This document shows, piece after piece, positions 16,274-23,283 of a stretch of 26,974 nucleotides of DNA. A program made the translations under genes and the position numbers. Position 1 is the stretch's first letter; each line of letters opens with the position of its first letter. This DNA is from Bacteroidales bacterium (GTDB lineage Bacteria; Bacteroidota; Bacteroidia; Bacteroidales; UBA932), in the NCBI GenBank assembly GCA_016291185.1, contig JAEFAI010000031.1:1-26974 (forward strand). Direction: 5' to 3'. Below the pieces are notes generated by a model, which was not told the DNA's origin, did no database searches, and saw nothing but the letters and a program-made list of their open reading frames with translations.

Positions 16274-16761
16274 ATAAATACGATGATATAGTAGAGCATC
16301 ACCGCCGAGGCGATGAGTTTGATGCCCGTGCCCGAAAGGAACCCCAGGAAAGCGCCGAACGAGGCTTTCAGCGAGCTGCCGGCATCCTTGCCCGCAAAGA
16401 GCAGCTCCGCGAGGAAGGCCGCCAGCAGGGAGGTCACGACCATGCCGAACGGCAGGGGGAAGACCAGCCCGGCGAACAGGCCGAGAATGGCCCCCCAGGA
16501 GGCGTATTTGCTGCCTCCCGTGAGCTTGGTGAACCACGCCGGAACGACGTAGTCCAGCACCGTCACGAGAATCGTCACGCCGAGCAACACGAAAAGGAGC
16601 GTCAGCGACATCGGCTCGCCGGCGCCGTTGGTACCGCCGAAGAAATACATCAGCAGGATGCCGACCCAGCTGAGCGGCGGACCGGGCAGGCCGGGCACGA
16701 TACTGCCGATGATTCCGACCACGCCGAGGATCACGGCCAGCACGACGAAGACGGTATTCAT
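16270..16761 (-). CDS. DUF456 family membrane protein
   Basis: This 163-residue protein is almost entirely hydrophobic. The N-terminal VVLAVILGVVGIIGSIVPGL and the PGPPLSWVGIL motif identify the DUF456 family. A glycine-rich middle (YASWGAILGLFAGLVFPLPF) resembles small Gly-zipper channels. It is an integral inner-membrane protein of unknown function. It starts seven bases after the beta-barrel gene on the same strand, so they are probably cotranscribed. Its stop shares the CTAG at 16270-16273 with the convergent YqaA-like gene. Confidence 0.88.
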   Translation of the reverse strand: MNTVFVVLAVILGVVGIIGSIVPGLPGPPLSWVGILLMYFFGGTNGAGEPMSLTLLFVLLGVTILVTVLDYVVPAWFTKLTGGSKYASWGAILGLFAGLVFPLPFGMVVTSLLAAFLAELLFAGKDAGSSLKASFGAFLGFLSGTGIKLIASAVMLYYIIVFI

Positions 16762-16768
16762 AGGGAAA

Positions 16769-17386
16769 TTAGAACAGCAGGCCCAGGCCCACGGTCAGGC
16801 TGTTGTTGTGGATCTCCTGCTCCGGGATGAGCCGGCTGATGCCGAAGGCATAGCTGAAGCGCAGCTGCACAGCCTCGGCGAGCGTCACCGCCGCGCCCAC
16901 TCTCCACTGCAGGTTGGCGCGCGTCAGTCCGCGAAGATCCTCGATATCCTTGGTCAGTCCGCCCTGCTCCTTGAAGGCACCCTTGTCATACAGGTTGCCG
17001 AGCAGGCCGACATTGAACACCGGGCCCGTGAAGACGGAGCCCATCACCCCCGTGGCAAAGTTGAAACTATACTTCAGGTCCATCGGGAAGGACAGGTAGT
17101 GCATCTTGATGTATTTGGGCTTCGCTTCGGCTGCGTTGCGTCCGGACAGGTAATTGAAATAGATTCCCGGCTCGAACGTCAGCCCCGCCAGCGCCGAGAA
17201 GTAGAACTCGTGGCTGACCCCGGCATAGAAGCCCCGCAGGGGGTGCTTGGCCAGGAACTGGGAACAGTCCGTCCCGCGGAACGAAGTCGTGGAGTAGCCA
17301 GCGCCGACACTCCAGGTTTGCTGTGCAAAGGCTGCCGTGCCGCTCAGCAGAGCGGCGACAAGCAAGATGATTCTAATCTTTTTCAC
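16769..17386 (-). CDS. Outer-membrane beta-barrel protein (PorT/OMP_b-brl type)
   Basis: This 205-residue protein has a signal peptide with an AFA-QQ cleavage site (MKKIRIILLVAALLSGTAAF, about 1-22). Alternating amphipathic strands follow (FEPGIYFNYL, MDLKYSFNFATG, LQWRVGAAVTL, LTVGLGLLF), and the terminal Phe expected for BAM-inserted barrels is present. It is about the size of eight-stranded barrels of the PorT/OmpW-like family in Bacteroidota. No specific function can be given. A TAnnTTTG box at 17411-17418 lies 24 bases upstream, back to back with that of mutY. Confidence 0.87.
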   Translation of the reverse strand: MKKIRIILLVAALLSGTAAFAQQTWSVGAGYSTTSFRGTDCSQFLAKHPLRGFYAGVSHEFYFSALAGLTFEPGIYFNYLSGRNAAEAKPKYIKMHYLSFPMDLKYSFNFATGVMGSVFTGPVFNVGLLGNLYDKGAFKEQGGLTKDIEDLRGLTRANLQWRVGAAVTLAEAVQLRFSYAFGISRLIPEQEIHNNSLTVGLGLLF

Positions 17387-17410
17387 GTTTCGGGCGTATT
17401 AATCCATTCG

Positions 17411-17418
17411 CAAAAATA
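17411..17418 (-). promoter_or_regulatory. TAnnTTTG promoter box of the beta-barrel gene
   Basis: TATTTTTG on the minus strand. With the identical box of mutY at 17430-17437 it forms an inverted pair around an A-run, giving a compact divergent promoter. Confidence 0.65.
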
Positions 17419-17429
17419 CGAAAAAAAAG

Positions 17430-17437
17430 TATTTTTG
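17430..17437 (+). promoter_or_regulatory. TAnnTTTG promoter box of mutY
   Basis: TATTTTTG ends five bases before the ATG at 17443, which predicts a leader of about two bases. Confidence 0.65.
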
Positions 17438-17442
17438 CACCC

Positions 17443-18546
17443 ATGCAGTCCTTTTCCGAAACCATCCTGTCCTGGTACGACACCTACGGGCGCGACCTGC
17501 CCTGGCGCCGCACCCGGGATCCTTATGCCATCTGGCTGAGCGAGATCATCCTCCAGCAGACGCGCATCGCCCAGGGGCAGGCCTACTGGGAGCGCTTCAT
17601 GGCCACCTGGCCGGATGTGCAGGCGCTCGCCGCCGCGAGCGAGGACGAAGTGCTGCGCCTCTGGCAAGGCCTCGGCTACTACAGCCGGGCGCGGAACCTG
17701 CACGCCGCGGCGCGGCAAATCGTGGCCGCGGGCCGCTTCCCGGACACCTTGGAAGGCATTCGCGCGCTGAAGGGAGTCGGGGACTATACGGCCGCCGCCA
17801 TCGGATCCATCGCCTTCGGACTGCCGGCCGCCGTCGTGGACGGTAACGTTTATCGCGTGCTGGCACGCTACTTCGGGATCGACACGCCTGTCGGCACCAC
17901 CGCCGCGAAAAAGGAATTCACCGCCCTGGCCCAGTCGCTGCTGCCGCCCGACCGGTCGGGCGACTTCAACCAGGGCATGATGGACTTCGGGGCCCTGCAG
18001 TGCACACCCTTCGCGCCGCCCTGCCCCATTTGTCCGCTCGCATCCCACTGCGCCGCACTCGCGACAGGACGCATCGACAGCCTCCCCGTTCGGGAAAAGG
18101 GAGCGGCTGTGCAGACGCGCCGCTTTGACTATATCTATGTGCGCTTCCGTGGCCGCACCGCCATCCGCAAGCGCGGTTCTGGGGATATCTGGCAAGGGCT
18201 ATATGAGCCGCTGGTCCGCGACCAACGGCTCGGGAGCGATGCTCATGACGGGGGAGGAATCCCCCGAATCCCCCTCGGTCGCTGCGCTCCGACTGTCCGC
18301 GACCAACGGCTCGGGGAAGAGGAGGCCGGGCACAAAACAGGCCCTCAGCGTGCCCGGCATCCGGAATTGCTACGCGCGGGGGTTAAGCACCAACTTACCC
18401 ACCGGACACTGATTGTGGATTTCTACCTGTGGGAGCCGGCGAAGGAGCCGGCGCTGCCGGAGGGGTACTTCTGGATTGAAGAGGCGGAACTCGACCGCTA
18501 TGCCAAGCCCCGCCTCTTCGAACTGCTGCTGGCATCCTTGCCTTGA
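17443..18546 (+). CDS. mutY: A/G-specific adenine DNA glycosylase MutY with in-frame repeat insertion
   Basis: This 367-residue base-excision repair enzyme removes A opposite 8-oxoG. The catalytic E34 lies in SEIILQQT, the helix-hairpin-helix is LKGVGDYTA (109-117), and the catalytic D133 lies in VDGNVYRV. The [4Fe-4S] ligands are C187, C194, C197 and C203. The C-terminal NUDIX-like 8-oxoG recognition domain begins near 225 but is interrupted after QGLYEPL. Residues about 258-310 (two VRDQRLG copies, G/P/R-rich text and low-complexity residues) do not look like MutY and are encoded by palindromic DNA. Normal-looking sequence resumes at GVKHQLTHRTLIVDFYLW. The frame is intact, so the protein is probably made, but A:8-oxoG discrimination may be altered. 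Confidence 0.92.
   Translation: MQSFSETILSWYDTYGRDLPWRRTRDPYAIWLSEIILQQTRIAQGQAYWERFMATWPDVQALAAASEDEVLRLWQGLGYYSRARNLHAAARQIVAAGRFPDTLEGIRALKGVGDYTAAAIGSIAFGLPAAVVDGNVYRVLARYFGIDTPVGTTAAKKEFTALAQSLLPPDRSGDFNQGMMDFGALQCTPFAPPCPICPLASHCAALATGRIDSLPVREKGAAVQTRRFDYIYVRFRGRTAIRKRGSGDIWQGLYEPLVRDQRLGSDAHDGGGIPRIPLGRCAPTVRDQRLGEEEAGHKTGPQRARHPELLRAGVKHQLTHRTLIVDFYLWEPAKEPALPEGYFWIEEAELDRYAKPRLFELLLASLP
18205..18358 (+). repeat. Palindromic repeat block inside mutY, in frame
   Basis: Four structures are readable. Bases 18205-18216 pair with 18220-18231 (12 positions, one mismatch). CGGGGGA (18249-18255) pairs with TCCCCCG (18260-18266). The CCCCCTCGG text near 18269-18278 also occurs intergenically at 462-470. 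GCCGGGCAC (18325-18333) pairs with GTGCCCGGC (18350-18358). A 21-base direct repeat occurs at 18214-18234 and 18295-18315, 81 bases apart, so the frame is conserved. The exact insertion limits are not defined by target-site duplications that I can see. Confidence 0.8.
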
Positions 18547-18594
18547 AAGCATGGCCGACGGGGGCGGGCGTTTGTTTTTTCGTTTCGTTTGGCG

Positions 18595-18602
18595 TACCTT
18601 TG
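18595..18602 (+). promoter_or_regulatory. Promoter of the PqqD-like gene (-33 TTTG and -7 TAnnTTTG)
   Basis: TACCTTTG at 18595-18602 has a matching TTTG at 18571-18574, 20 bases upstream, which is the best complete Bacteroidetes promoter in the window. The leader carries AAGGAG (18606-18611), but it lies about 16 bases from the ATG, too far for an ordinary Shine-Dalgarno. Confidence 0.75.
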
Positions 18603-18627
18603 TTTAAGGAGAAAATAGTAATTCAAT

Positions 18628-18897
18628 ATGAGACTACTCGATGGATTTGTGCTCCGGTCGATTGCCGGAGAGTATATTGTCACGGGAGAAGGACTCGCCC
18701 GCGTGGATTTCAGCAAGGTCATCTCTCTGAACGCCACCGCCGCGTACCTGTGGGAGCAGATTCAGAACAAGGACTTTACGGCCGAGGACCTGGTCGCCCT
18801 GCTGACGGCGCGTTATGACGTGGATGCCCGGCAGGCGCGGGCCGATGTGGACAAGCTGGTGTCGGCGTGGAAAGATGCGGGCCTGCTGGCCGAATGA
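18628..18897 (+). CDS. PqqD-family peptide-binding protein (RRE-like)
   Basis: This 89-residue protein belongs to the PqqD superfamily, whose winged-helix fold binds leader peptides of ribosomally made peptides and presents them to modifying enzymes. The family pattern is visible: two short strands (YIVTGEGLARVDFSKVISLN), the LNATAAYLWEQIQ helix corresponding to the conserved LNxTaxxiWe motif, and a second helical part with TAEDLVALLTARYDVD and ADVDKLVSAWKDAGLL. The length is normal. It has its own promoter and is followed by a probable nucleotidyltransferase remnant and an ABC exporter. In Bacteroidota such proteins often occur with an HPrK-like kinase, an S24/S26 peptidase and an ABC transporter; the first two are found at 24459-25863. 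No precursor peptide gene is visible. Confidence 0.85.
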   Translation: MRLLDGFVLRSIAGEYIVTGEGLARVDFSKVISLNATAAYLWEQIQNKDFTAEDLVALLTARYDVDARQARADVDKLVSAWKDAGLLAE

Positions 18898-19123
18898 CGT
18901 GCTGGCGCTGATCCTCGCCGAAGGCAACTTCGGCCGCGGCATCTCGCTACGCAGTAAGCGGCCGGAGGGCTACCTGGGCGGGAAACTCTATACGCTCTTT
19001 GCGATGCATCTCCGGCGTTTCTGCCGTTTGCTCCCCATTGTACCGCGCGAAGCTGCACAGAATTTTGTATCTTTGTTCGCCGGTGGTATCCGGCAGATAA
19101 TGAAAGACTTGATTAAACGATGA
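18896..19123 (+). pseudogene. Probable C-terminal remnant of an NTP_transf_5-type nucleotidyltransferase
   Basis: An open stretch of about 75 codons follows the PqqD-like gene without a good start codon; a GTG at 18899 is the first candidate. Its text includes ALILAEGNFGRG, then a basic linker, then LYTLFAMHLRRFCRLLPIVP and REAAQNFVSLFAGG. The GNFG element and the basic C-terminal helices recall the end of the uncharacterised nucleotidyltransferases that often accompany PqqD-like and HPrK-like genes. The catalytic N-terminal part is missing, so this is best read as the leftover of a deletion. It ends by overlapping the ABC transporter start (ATGA). Recognition is from memory of the family and is only moderately sure; a short unrelated gene is the alternative. 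Confidence 0.45.
19068..19075 (+). promoter_or_regulatory. TAnnTTTG promoter-like box inside the remnant, before the ABC gene
   Basis: TATCTTTG lies 44 bases upstream of the ABC transporter start and within the nucleotidyltransferase remnant. It could give the exporter its own transcript. A -33 element at the right distance is not evident. Confidence 0.5.
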
Positions 19124-20757
19124 TGCCGCTGCGCCAGACGCTCCGGGGCCTGCGCCCCATGATCCGCCCTGTCCGGGGCCGGATCGCGCTCAGCGTGTTC
19201 ATCGGTGCCGTCCGCATCGCCGCCTCGCTGGGTTTCGTCTGGATCTGCAAGCGCCTGGTCGATATCGCAACCGGCGAGCTCGATGCTCCGCTTCCCCTGC
19301 ACATCGGGATCCTGCTGGGCGTCATGCTGCTGCAGCTGATTTGCTCCGTGGCCGCCTCGGCCTGGGAGAGCTACAACAGCGTCCGCAGCGGCAACGAGCT
19401 GCGGCACGATACGTTCGCCCGGGTGTTGCGCAGCAGCTGGACCGGCCGCGAGACCTACCGCAGCGGCGACGCCGTGAACCGCCTCGAAGAGGACGTGCGT
19501 GTGGTCACCGAGCTGCTCTGCTCGCGTATCCCCGAAGTGGTCATCACCGTCGCGCAGCTCCTCGCCGCCTCCGTCTATCTGCTGCTCATGGCCCCGAATC
19601 TGCTCTGGGTGCTCATCGTCCTGATGATTGCCGCCGTTGTGGGCTCGCGCCTGTTCTTCAGGAAATTGCGCGCCCTGACCGAGCGCATCCGCAAGCAGGA
19701 CGCCGAGATTCAGCAGCACATGCAGGAGAACCTGCAGAAGCGCCTCGTAGTACTCACGCTTATCGGCGCGGAGCGCGTGCTGGCCCGCCTGGGCGGCATG
19801 CAGAAGGAGCTTCTGGGACAGACCGTCTCCCGCATCCGCTACAACGCCGTGGCGCGGGGATTCATGATTTTCGGCTTCCTGGGCGGCTATGCCGCTGCCT
19901 TCCTCTGGGGCGTGCTGGGCATACGCAGCGGCGCCGTGACCTACGGTATGATGACCGCGTTCCTGCAGCTTGTCGGGCAGGTGCAGCGCCCCATCGCCGA
20001 GCTGGCCCGCCAAGTCCCCGCCTTCATCCATGCCTCCACGTCCGTGGAGCGTCTGATGGACCTGCGGGCGTTGGAGCAGGAGCTTGCCGGCGAGCAGCCC
20101 GTGGTCCTGGACGGCGCGCCGGGCGTCCGCTGCACGGCATTGGGCTTTGCGTACGCCGACCGGCCGGAGAAACAGATCCTTTCCGGTTTCAACCACGATT
20201 TCACGCCAGGCTCGATGACCGTCATCATGGGCCCTACCGGTGCGGGCAAGAGTACGCTCAGCCGCCTGGTGCTGGGCCTGTTGAAACCCACGGAGGGCAG
20301 CGTCGCGCTCTACGACGCCGCCGGAGAGCATCCCGCCGGCCCCGCCCTGCGCAGCAATTTCCGCTATGTCCCCCAGGGGAATTCGCTCTTCAGCGGCACC
20401 GTCCGGGAAAACCTGTTGCTCGCGCGCCCCGACGCTTCCGAGGAGGCACTGCGCGATGCGCTCCACACCGCCGTCGCGGATTTTGTGTTCGATTTGCCCG
20501 AAGGGCTTGACACGCCCTGCGGTGAGACCGGCGGAGGCTTCAGCGAGGGGCAGGCCCAGCGCATCGCCGTGGCCCGCGCCCTGTTGCACGAGGGCGGCCT
20601 CTTGATCCTGGACGAGGCGACCTCGGCGCTCGACGCCGAGACCGAGGGGCTCCTGCTCGACCGGCTCTATGCGCGCTACCACGGCTCGCGTACCCTGCTC
20701 TTCATCTCCCACCGCGACGCCATCTCCGCCCGCGCGGACGAAATCTTGCGGATCTGA
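19120..20757 (+). CDS. ABC exporter, fused permease and ATPase (type IV)
   Basis: This 545-residue half-transporter acts as a dimer in the inner membrane. An N-terminal membrane domain (about 20-305) has roughly six helices, for example IALSVFIGAVRIAASLGFVW, LLGVMLLQLICSVAASA, and VVITVAQLLAASVYLLLMAP. The nucleotide-binding domain (about 325-545) has Walker A GPTGAGKST (371-379), the Q-loop FRYVPQGNSLFSGTV, Walker B LLILDEATSALD and the H-loop FISHRD. The signature reads FSEGQAQR instead of LSGGQ, a mild departure. There is no N-terminal C39 peptidase domain, so any leader would have to be removed elsewhere. Context with the PqqD-like gene suggests export of a modified peptide, but lipid export (MsbA-like) is possible. 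ATG 19123 is an equally possible start. Confidence 0.88.
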   Translation: MMPLRQTLRGLRPMIRPVRGRIALSVFIGAVRIAASLGFVWICKRLVDIATGELDAPLPLHIGILLGVMLLQLICSVAASAWESYNSVRSGNELRHDTFARVLRSSWTGRETYRSGDAVNRLEEDVRVVTELLCSRIPEVVITVAQLLAASVYLLLMAPNLLWVLIVLMIAAVVGSRLFFRKLRALTERIRKQDAEIQQHMQENLQKRLVVLTLIGAERVLARLGGMQKELLGQTVSRIRYNAVARGFMIFGFLGGYAAAFLWGVLGIRSGAVTYGMMTAFLQLVGQVQRPIAELARQVPAFIHASTSVERLMDLRALEQELAGEQPVVLDGAPGVRCTALGFAYADRPEKQILSGFNHDFTPGSMTVIMGPTGAGKSTLSRLVLGLLKPTEGSVALYDAAGEHPAGPALRSNFRYVPQGNSLFSGTVRENLLLARPDASEEALRDALHTAVADFVFDLPEGLDTPCGETGGGFSEGQAQRIAVARALLHEGGLLILDEATSALDAETEGLLLDRLYARYHGSRTLLFISHRDAISARADEILRI

Positions 20758-20808
20758 CGAAGCCAAACGCGGATTAACCTTTTTTTAGCTTATTTTGACG
20801 GATTTACG

Positions 20809-20841
20809 TTGTCCCGAGGCAAACAAGGGACGATTATTTTT
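20809..20841 (+). terminator. Possible terminator or operator hairpin after the ABC gene
   Basis: TTGTCCC (20809-20815) pairs with GGGACGA (20827-20833), including one G-T pair, around an 11-base loop. It is followed by the T-rich stretch TTATTTTT. It lies 52 bases after the ABC stop and 53 bases before the SLBB gene start. A weak promoter-like TATATTAG (20844-20851) follows directly. The stem is short, so either role is tentative. Nothing else is seen in the 136-base gap. Confidence 0.4.
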
Positions 20842-20893
20842 CGTATATTAGCGCATATATTTTAAAGTAGTGTGTGAAGTTGGTAGATTATCC

Positions 20894-23272
20894 ATGAGAA
20901 TACTTCTCTCCATACTCCTCTCCTTTGCCTGCCTGGCGGTTTTTGGCCAAAGCGTCATGACCGACCAGCAGATCATCGAGTATTACGAACAGGGCATCGC
21001 CCAGGGCAAAACCGACGAGGACATCGCCAAGGAGCTGATGCTCCGCGGCGTCACCCGCGAACAGGCCCGGCGGGCCGCCGCCACCTATCAGGCGAGACAG
21101 AGCAAGGTGGAGGTCAGTCTGGACACGAGCGCCCGCAGGCATGTGCTCCAGGGTCCGGAGGACGTCCCCGCCGCCCTCGACACACTGGACCCGGCCGGCC
21201 CCGACGCCATCTACGGTTACGACCTTTTCCGCAATCGCAGCCTCAGTTTCTCCCCCAGTGCCAGCATGGCTACACCGCGCAACTATCGCCTGGGCCCTGG
21301 TGATGAAGTAATCATCGACATCTACGGTGCGGCACAGCAGACCATCCGCCAGACCATTTCGCCGGAAGGCAGCATCGTCGTCACCTACCTGGGTCCCGTC
21401 TATCTGAACGGCCTGACGGTGGAGGAAGCGAACAGCTTCCTGGGCAAGAAACTCTCCTCCATCTACTCCGGCCTGGGCCAGGGCGGCGGCACGCGCACCA
21501 GCATCCGGCTGACCCTCGGGCAGATCCGCTCCATCCAGATCGAGGTCGTGGGCGACGTGGCCGTGCCCGGCTCCTATGTCGTTTCCTCCTTCTCCACGAT
21601 CTTCAACGCCCTGTACCGGGCGGGCGGCATCGTCGAGCCGGGCACGCTGCGCAACATCACCCTCTCGCGCGGAGGCAAGACCGTCGGCCAGGCCGACGTG
21701 TACGAATTGCTCACGACGGGAAGCCGCGAGCAGGACATCCGCCTCGAAGACGGCGATGTCATCCTCGTCGGGCCCTACACCGGGATGGTGAAGATCAGCG
21801 GCCTGGTCAAGCGTCCGATGAGATTCGAGATGAAGGAAGGGGAGACGCTGGCCCAGCTGATCGCCTACGCCGGAGGCTTTGCCAGCGGTGCCAACACGGC
21901 CAGCGTCAACGTCGTCCGCCAGAACGGCAAGACCTACGAGGTCCATACGGTGGAATACGCCGACTTCACGCGTTTTGTCATTCAGGATGGCGACCAGGTC
22001 AGCGTGGGCAGGCTCCAGTCCCGCTTCGGGAACCGGATCTCCGTCAGCGGCGCCGTTTATTTCCCGGGCATGTACGAGCGGAGCGATGAGCTGCAGACTG
22101 TGAGTCAGCTGGTCCGGAAGGCCGGCGGACTGCTGCCGGAGGCCTTCACGGGCCGGGCGGTCATCAATCGCGAGCACGACGACCGGACGCTGGAGGTCCT
22201 GTCCGTCAATCTGGGCCGCGTCCTGGCGGGCCAGGATCCGGATTTCGTACTGCGCAACAACGACGAACTCATCATTGCCAGCAAATATAACCTGGAGGAC
22301 CAGGGGACGATGACGATCAGCGGCCTGGTAGCCCGGCCCGGCACCTTTCCCTATGCCGCCAACACGACGGTCGAAGACCTCATCGTCATGGCGGGCGGCC
22401 TGCTGAACGGGGCCTCGACCTCGCGTGTGGATGTGACGCGCCCGCAGAAAGACACGCAGGGCCTTACCGTCACCGGCGGCGTGGCCACGCTCTACAGTTT
22501 CACCGTCAAGGACGGCCTGCTCTCCGACGGCGAGGGCGGCTTCGTCTTGGAGCCGTATGATGAAGTTGTCGTCCACCGGAGCCCGACCTTCAACCAGCCG
22601 ATCCATTTCAGCGTTTCCGGCGAGGTCAATTTCCCGGGCGATTACGCCCTGACCCAGCGCGAGGAGCACCTTAGCGACGCCATCCGCAAGGCCGGCGGCC
22701 TGACGGACTTCAGCTATGCCAGAGGCGCCCGCCTGATGCGGACCATCACCCGGGCCGAGCAGCTGCAGGTCGAGGATGCCCAGGAAGCGTTGCTGCAGCT
22801 GAATGACTCTACGGACATCCATCAACTTGCTATCGGCCATGAGTATCAGGTGGCGATCGACCTGGAAAAGGCTGTGTCCCAACCCGGCGGTGATTTCGAT
22901 ATCCTGCTCCGGGATGGCGACCGGCTGGAGATTCCGGGCGTCAACCATGCCGTCCTGACGCGCGGAGCCGTGATGGCGCCGAGCGCGCTGACCTATATCC
23001 CCGGCAAGAGTTTCGGCTATTACATCCGGAAAAGCGGCGGTTACGCCCCCAGGGCGCAGATTTCCAACGCCTACGTCATCCGGATGAACGGCGAGAAGTG
23101 CGAACTCACTTCCTTCGTCCGCATCCAGCCGGGCGACGAAATTGTCGTTCCCAAGCGGGAGAAGAAGAACGTGGACCTGCGCGGATCCGTCGTGGCGCTC
23201 AGCTCGGCGGCCGCCTCCCTGGCGACGCTGGCCGTTTCCGTCGTCTCCTTGGTTAACCAGAACAAAAAATAA
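20894..23272 (+). CDS. Wza-like polysaccharide export outer-membrane protein with multiple SLBB domains
   Basis: This 792-residue protein is the outer-membrane channel component of capsule or exopolysaccharide export. A signal peptide (about 1-19) is followed by a short helical segment (about 22-65, IIEYYEQGIAQGKTDEDIAK). The Poly_export domain begins at YRLGPGDEVIIDIYG (131-145). A series of SLBB modules follows, each with a repeated pattern like VSGAVYFPGMYERSDELQTV, ISGLVARPGTFPYAANTTVE or VSGEVNFPGDYALTQREEHL. Near the C-terminus is a hydrophobic helix (about 760-785). The size and the repeated SLBBs match the Bacteroidota form. ATG 20894 was chosen over a GTG at 20870 because it gives a clean signal peptide. 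It is followed after 11 bases by a Wzz-like gene. Confidence 0.92.
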   Translation: MRILLSILLSFACLAVFGQSVMTDQQIIEYYEQGIAQGKTDEDIAKELMLRGVTREQARRAAATYQARQSKVEVSLDTSARRHVLQGPEDVPAALDTLDPAGPDAIYGYDLFRNRSLSFSPSASMATPRNYRLGPGDEVIIDIYGAAQQTIRQTISPEGSIVVTYLGPVYLNGLTVEEANSFLGKKLSSIYSGLGQGGGTRTSIRLTLGQIRSIQIEVVGDVAVPGSYVVSSFSTIFNALYRAGGIVEPGTLRNITLSRGGKTVGQADVYELLTTGSREQDIRLEDGDVILVGPYTGMVKISGLVKRPMRFEMKEGETLAQLIAYAGGFASGANTASVNVVRQNGKTYEVHTVEYADFTRFVIQDGDQVSVGRLQSRFGNRISVSGAVYFPGMYERSDELQTVSQLVRKAGGLLPEAFTGRAVINREHDDRTLEVLSVNLGRVLAGQDPDFVLRNNDELIIASKYNLEDQGTMTISGLVARPGTFPYAANTTVEDLIVMAGGLLNGASTSRVDVTRPQKDTQGLTVTGGVATLYSFTVKDGLLSDGEGGFVLEPYDEVVVHRSPTFNQPIHFSVSGEVNFPGDYALTQREEHLSDAIRKAGGLTDFSYARGARLMRTITRAEQLQVEDAQEALLQLNDSTDIHQLAIGHEYQVAIDLEKAVSQPGGDFDILLRDGDRLEIPGVNHAVLTRGAVMAPSALTYIPGKSFGYYIRKSGGYAPRAQISNAYVIRMNGEKCELTSFVRIQPGDEIVVPKREKKNVDLRGSVVALSSAAASLATLAVSVVSLVNQNKK

Positions 23273-23283
23273 GTCCCTTCCAT

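Noticed and set aside
18205..18420. A frameshift or pseudogene in mutY
   Set aside because: The reading frame continues from the catalytic domain to the C-terminal domain without a stop, and the repeat spacing is a multiple of three.
18988..20766. A 592-codon open frame on the minus strand opposite the ABC exporter
   Set aside because: The exporter has all its motifs in order on the plus strand; the antisense text is Gln/His/Gly-rich and matches nothing.
20888..22948. A 686-codon open frame on the minus strand opposite the SLBB gene
   Set aside because: It is a GC-driven shadow of the plus-strand gene with no recognisable domain.
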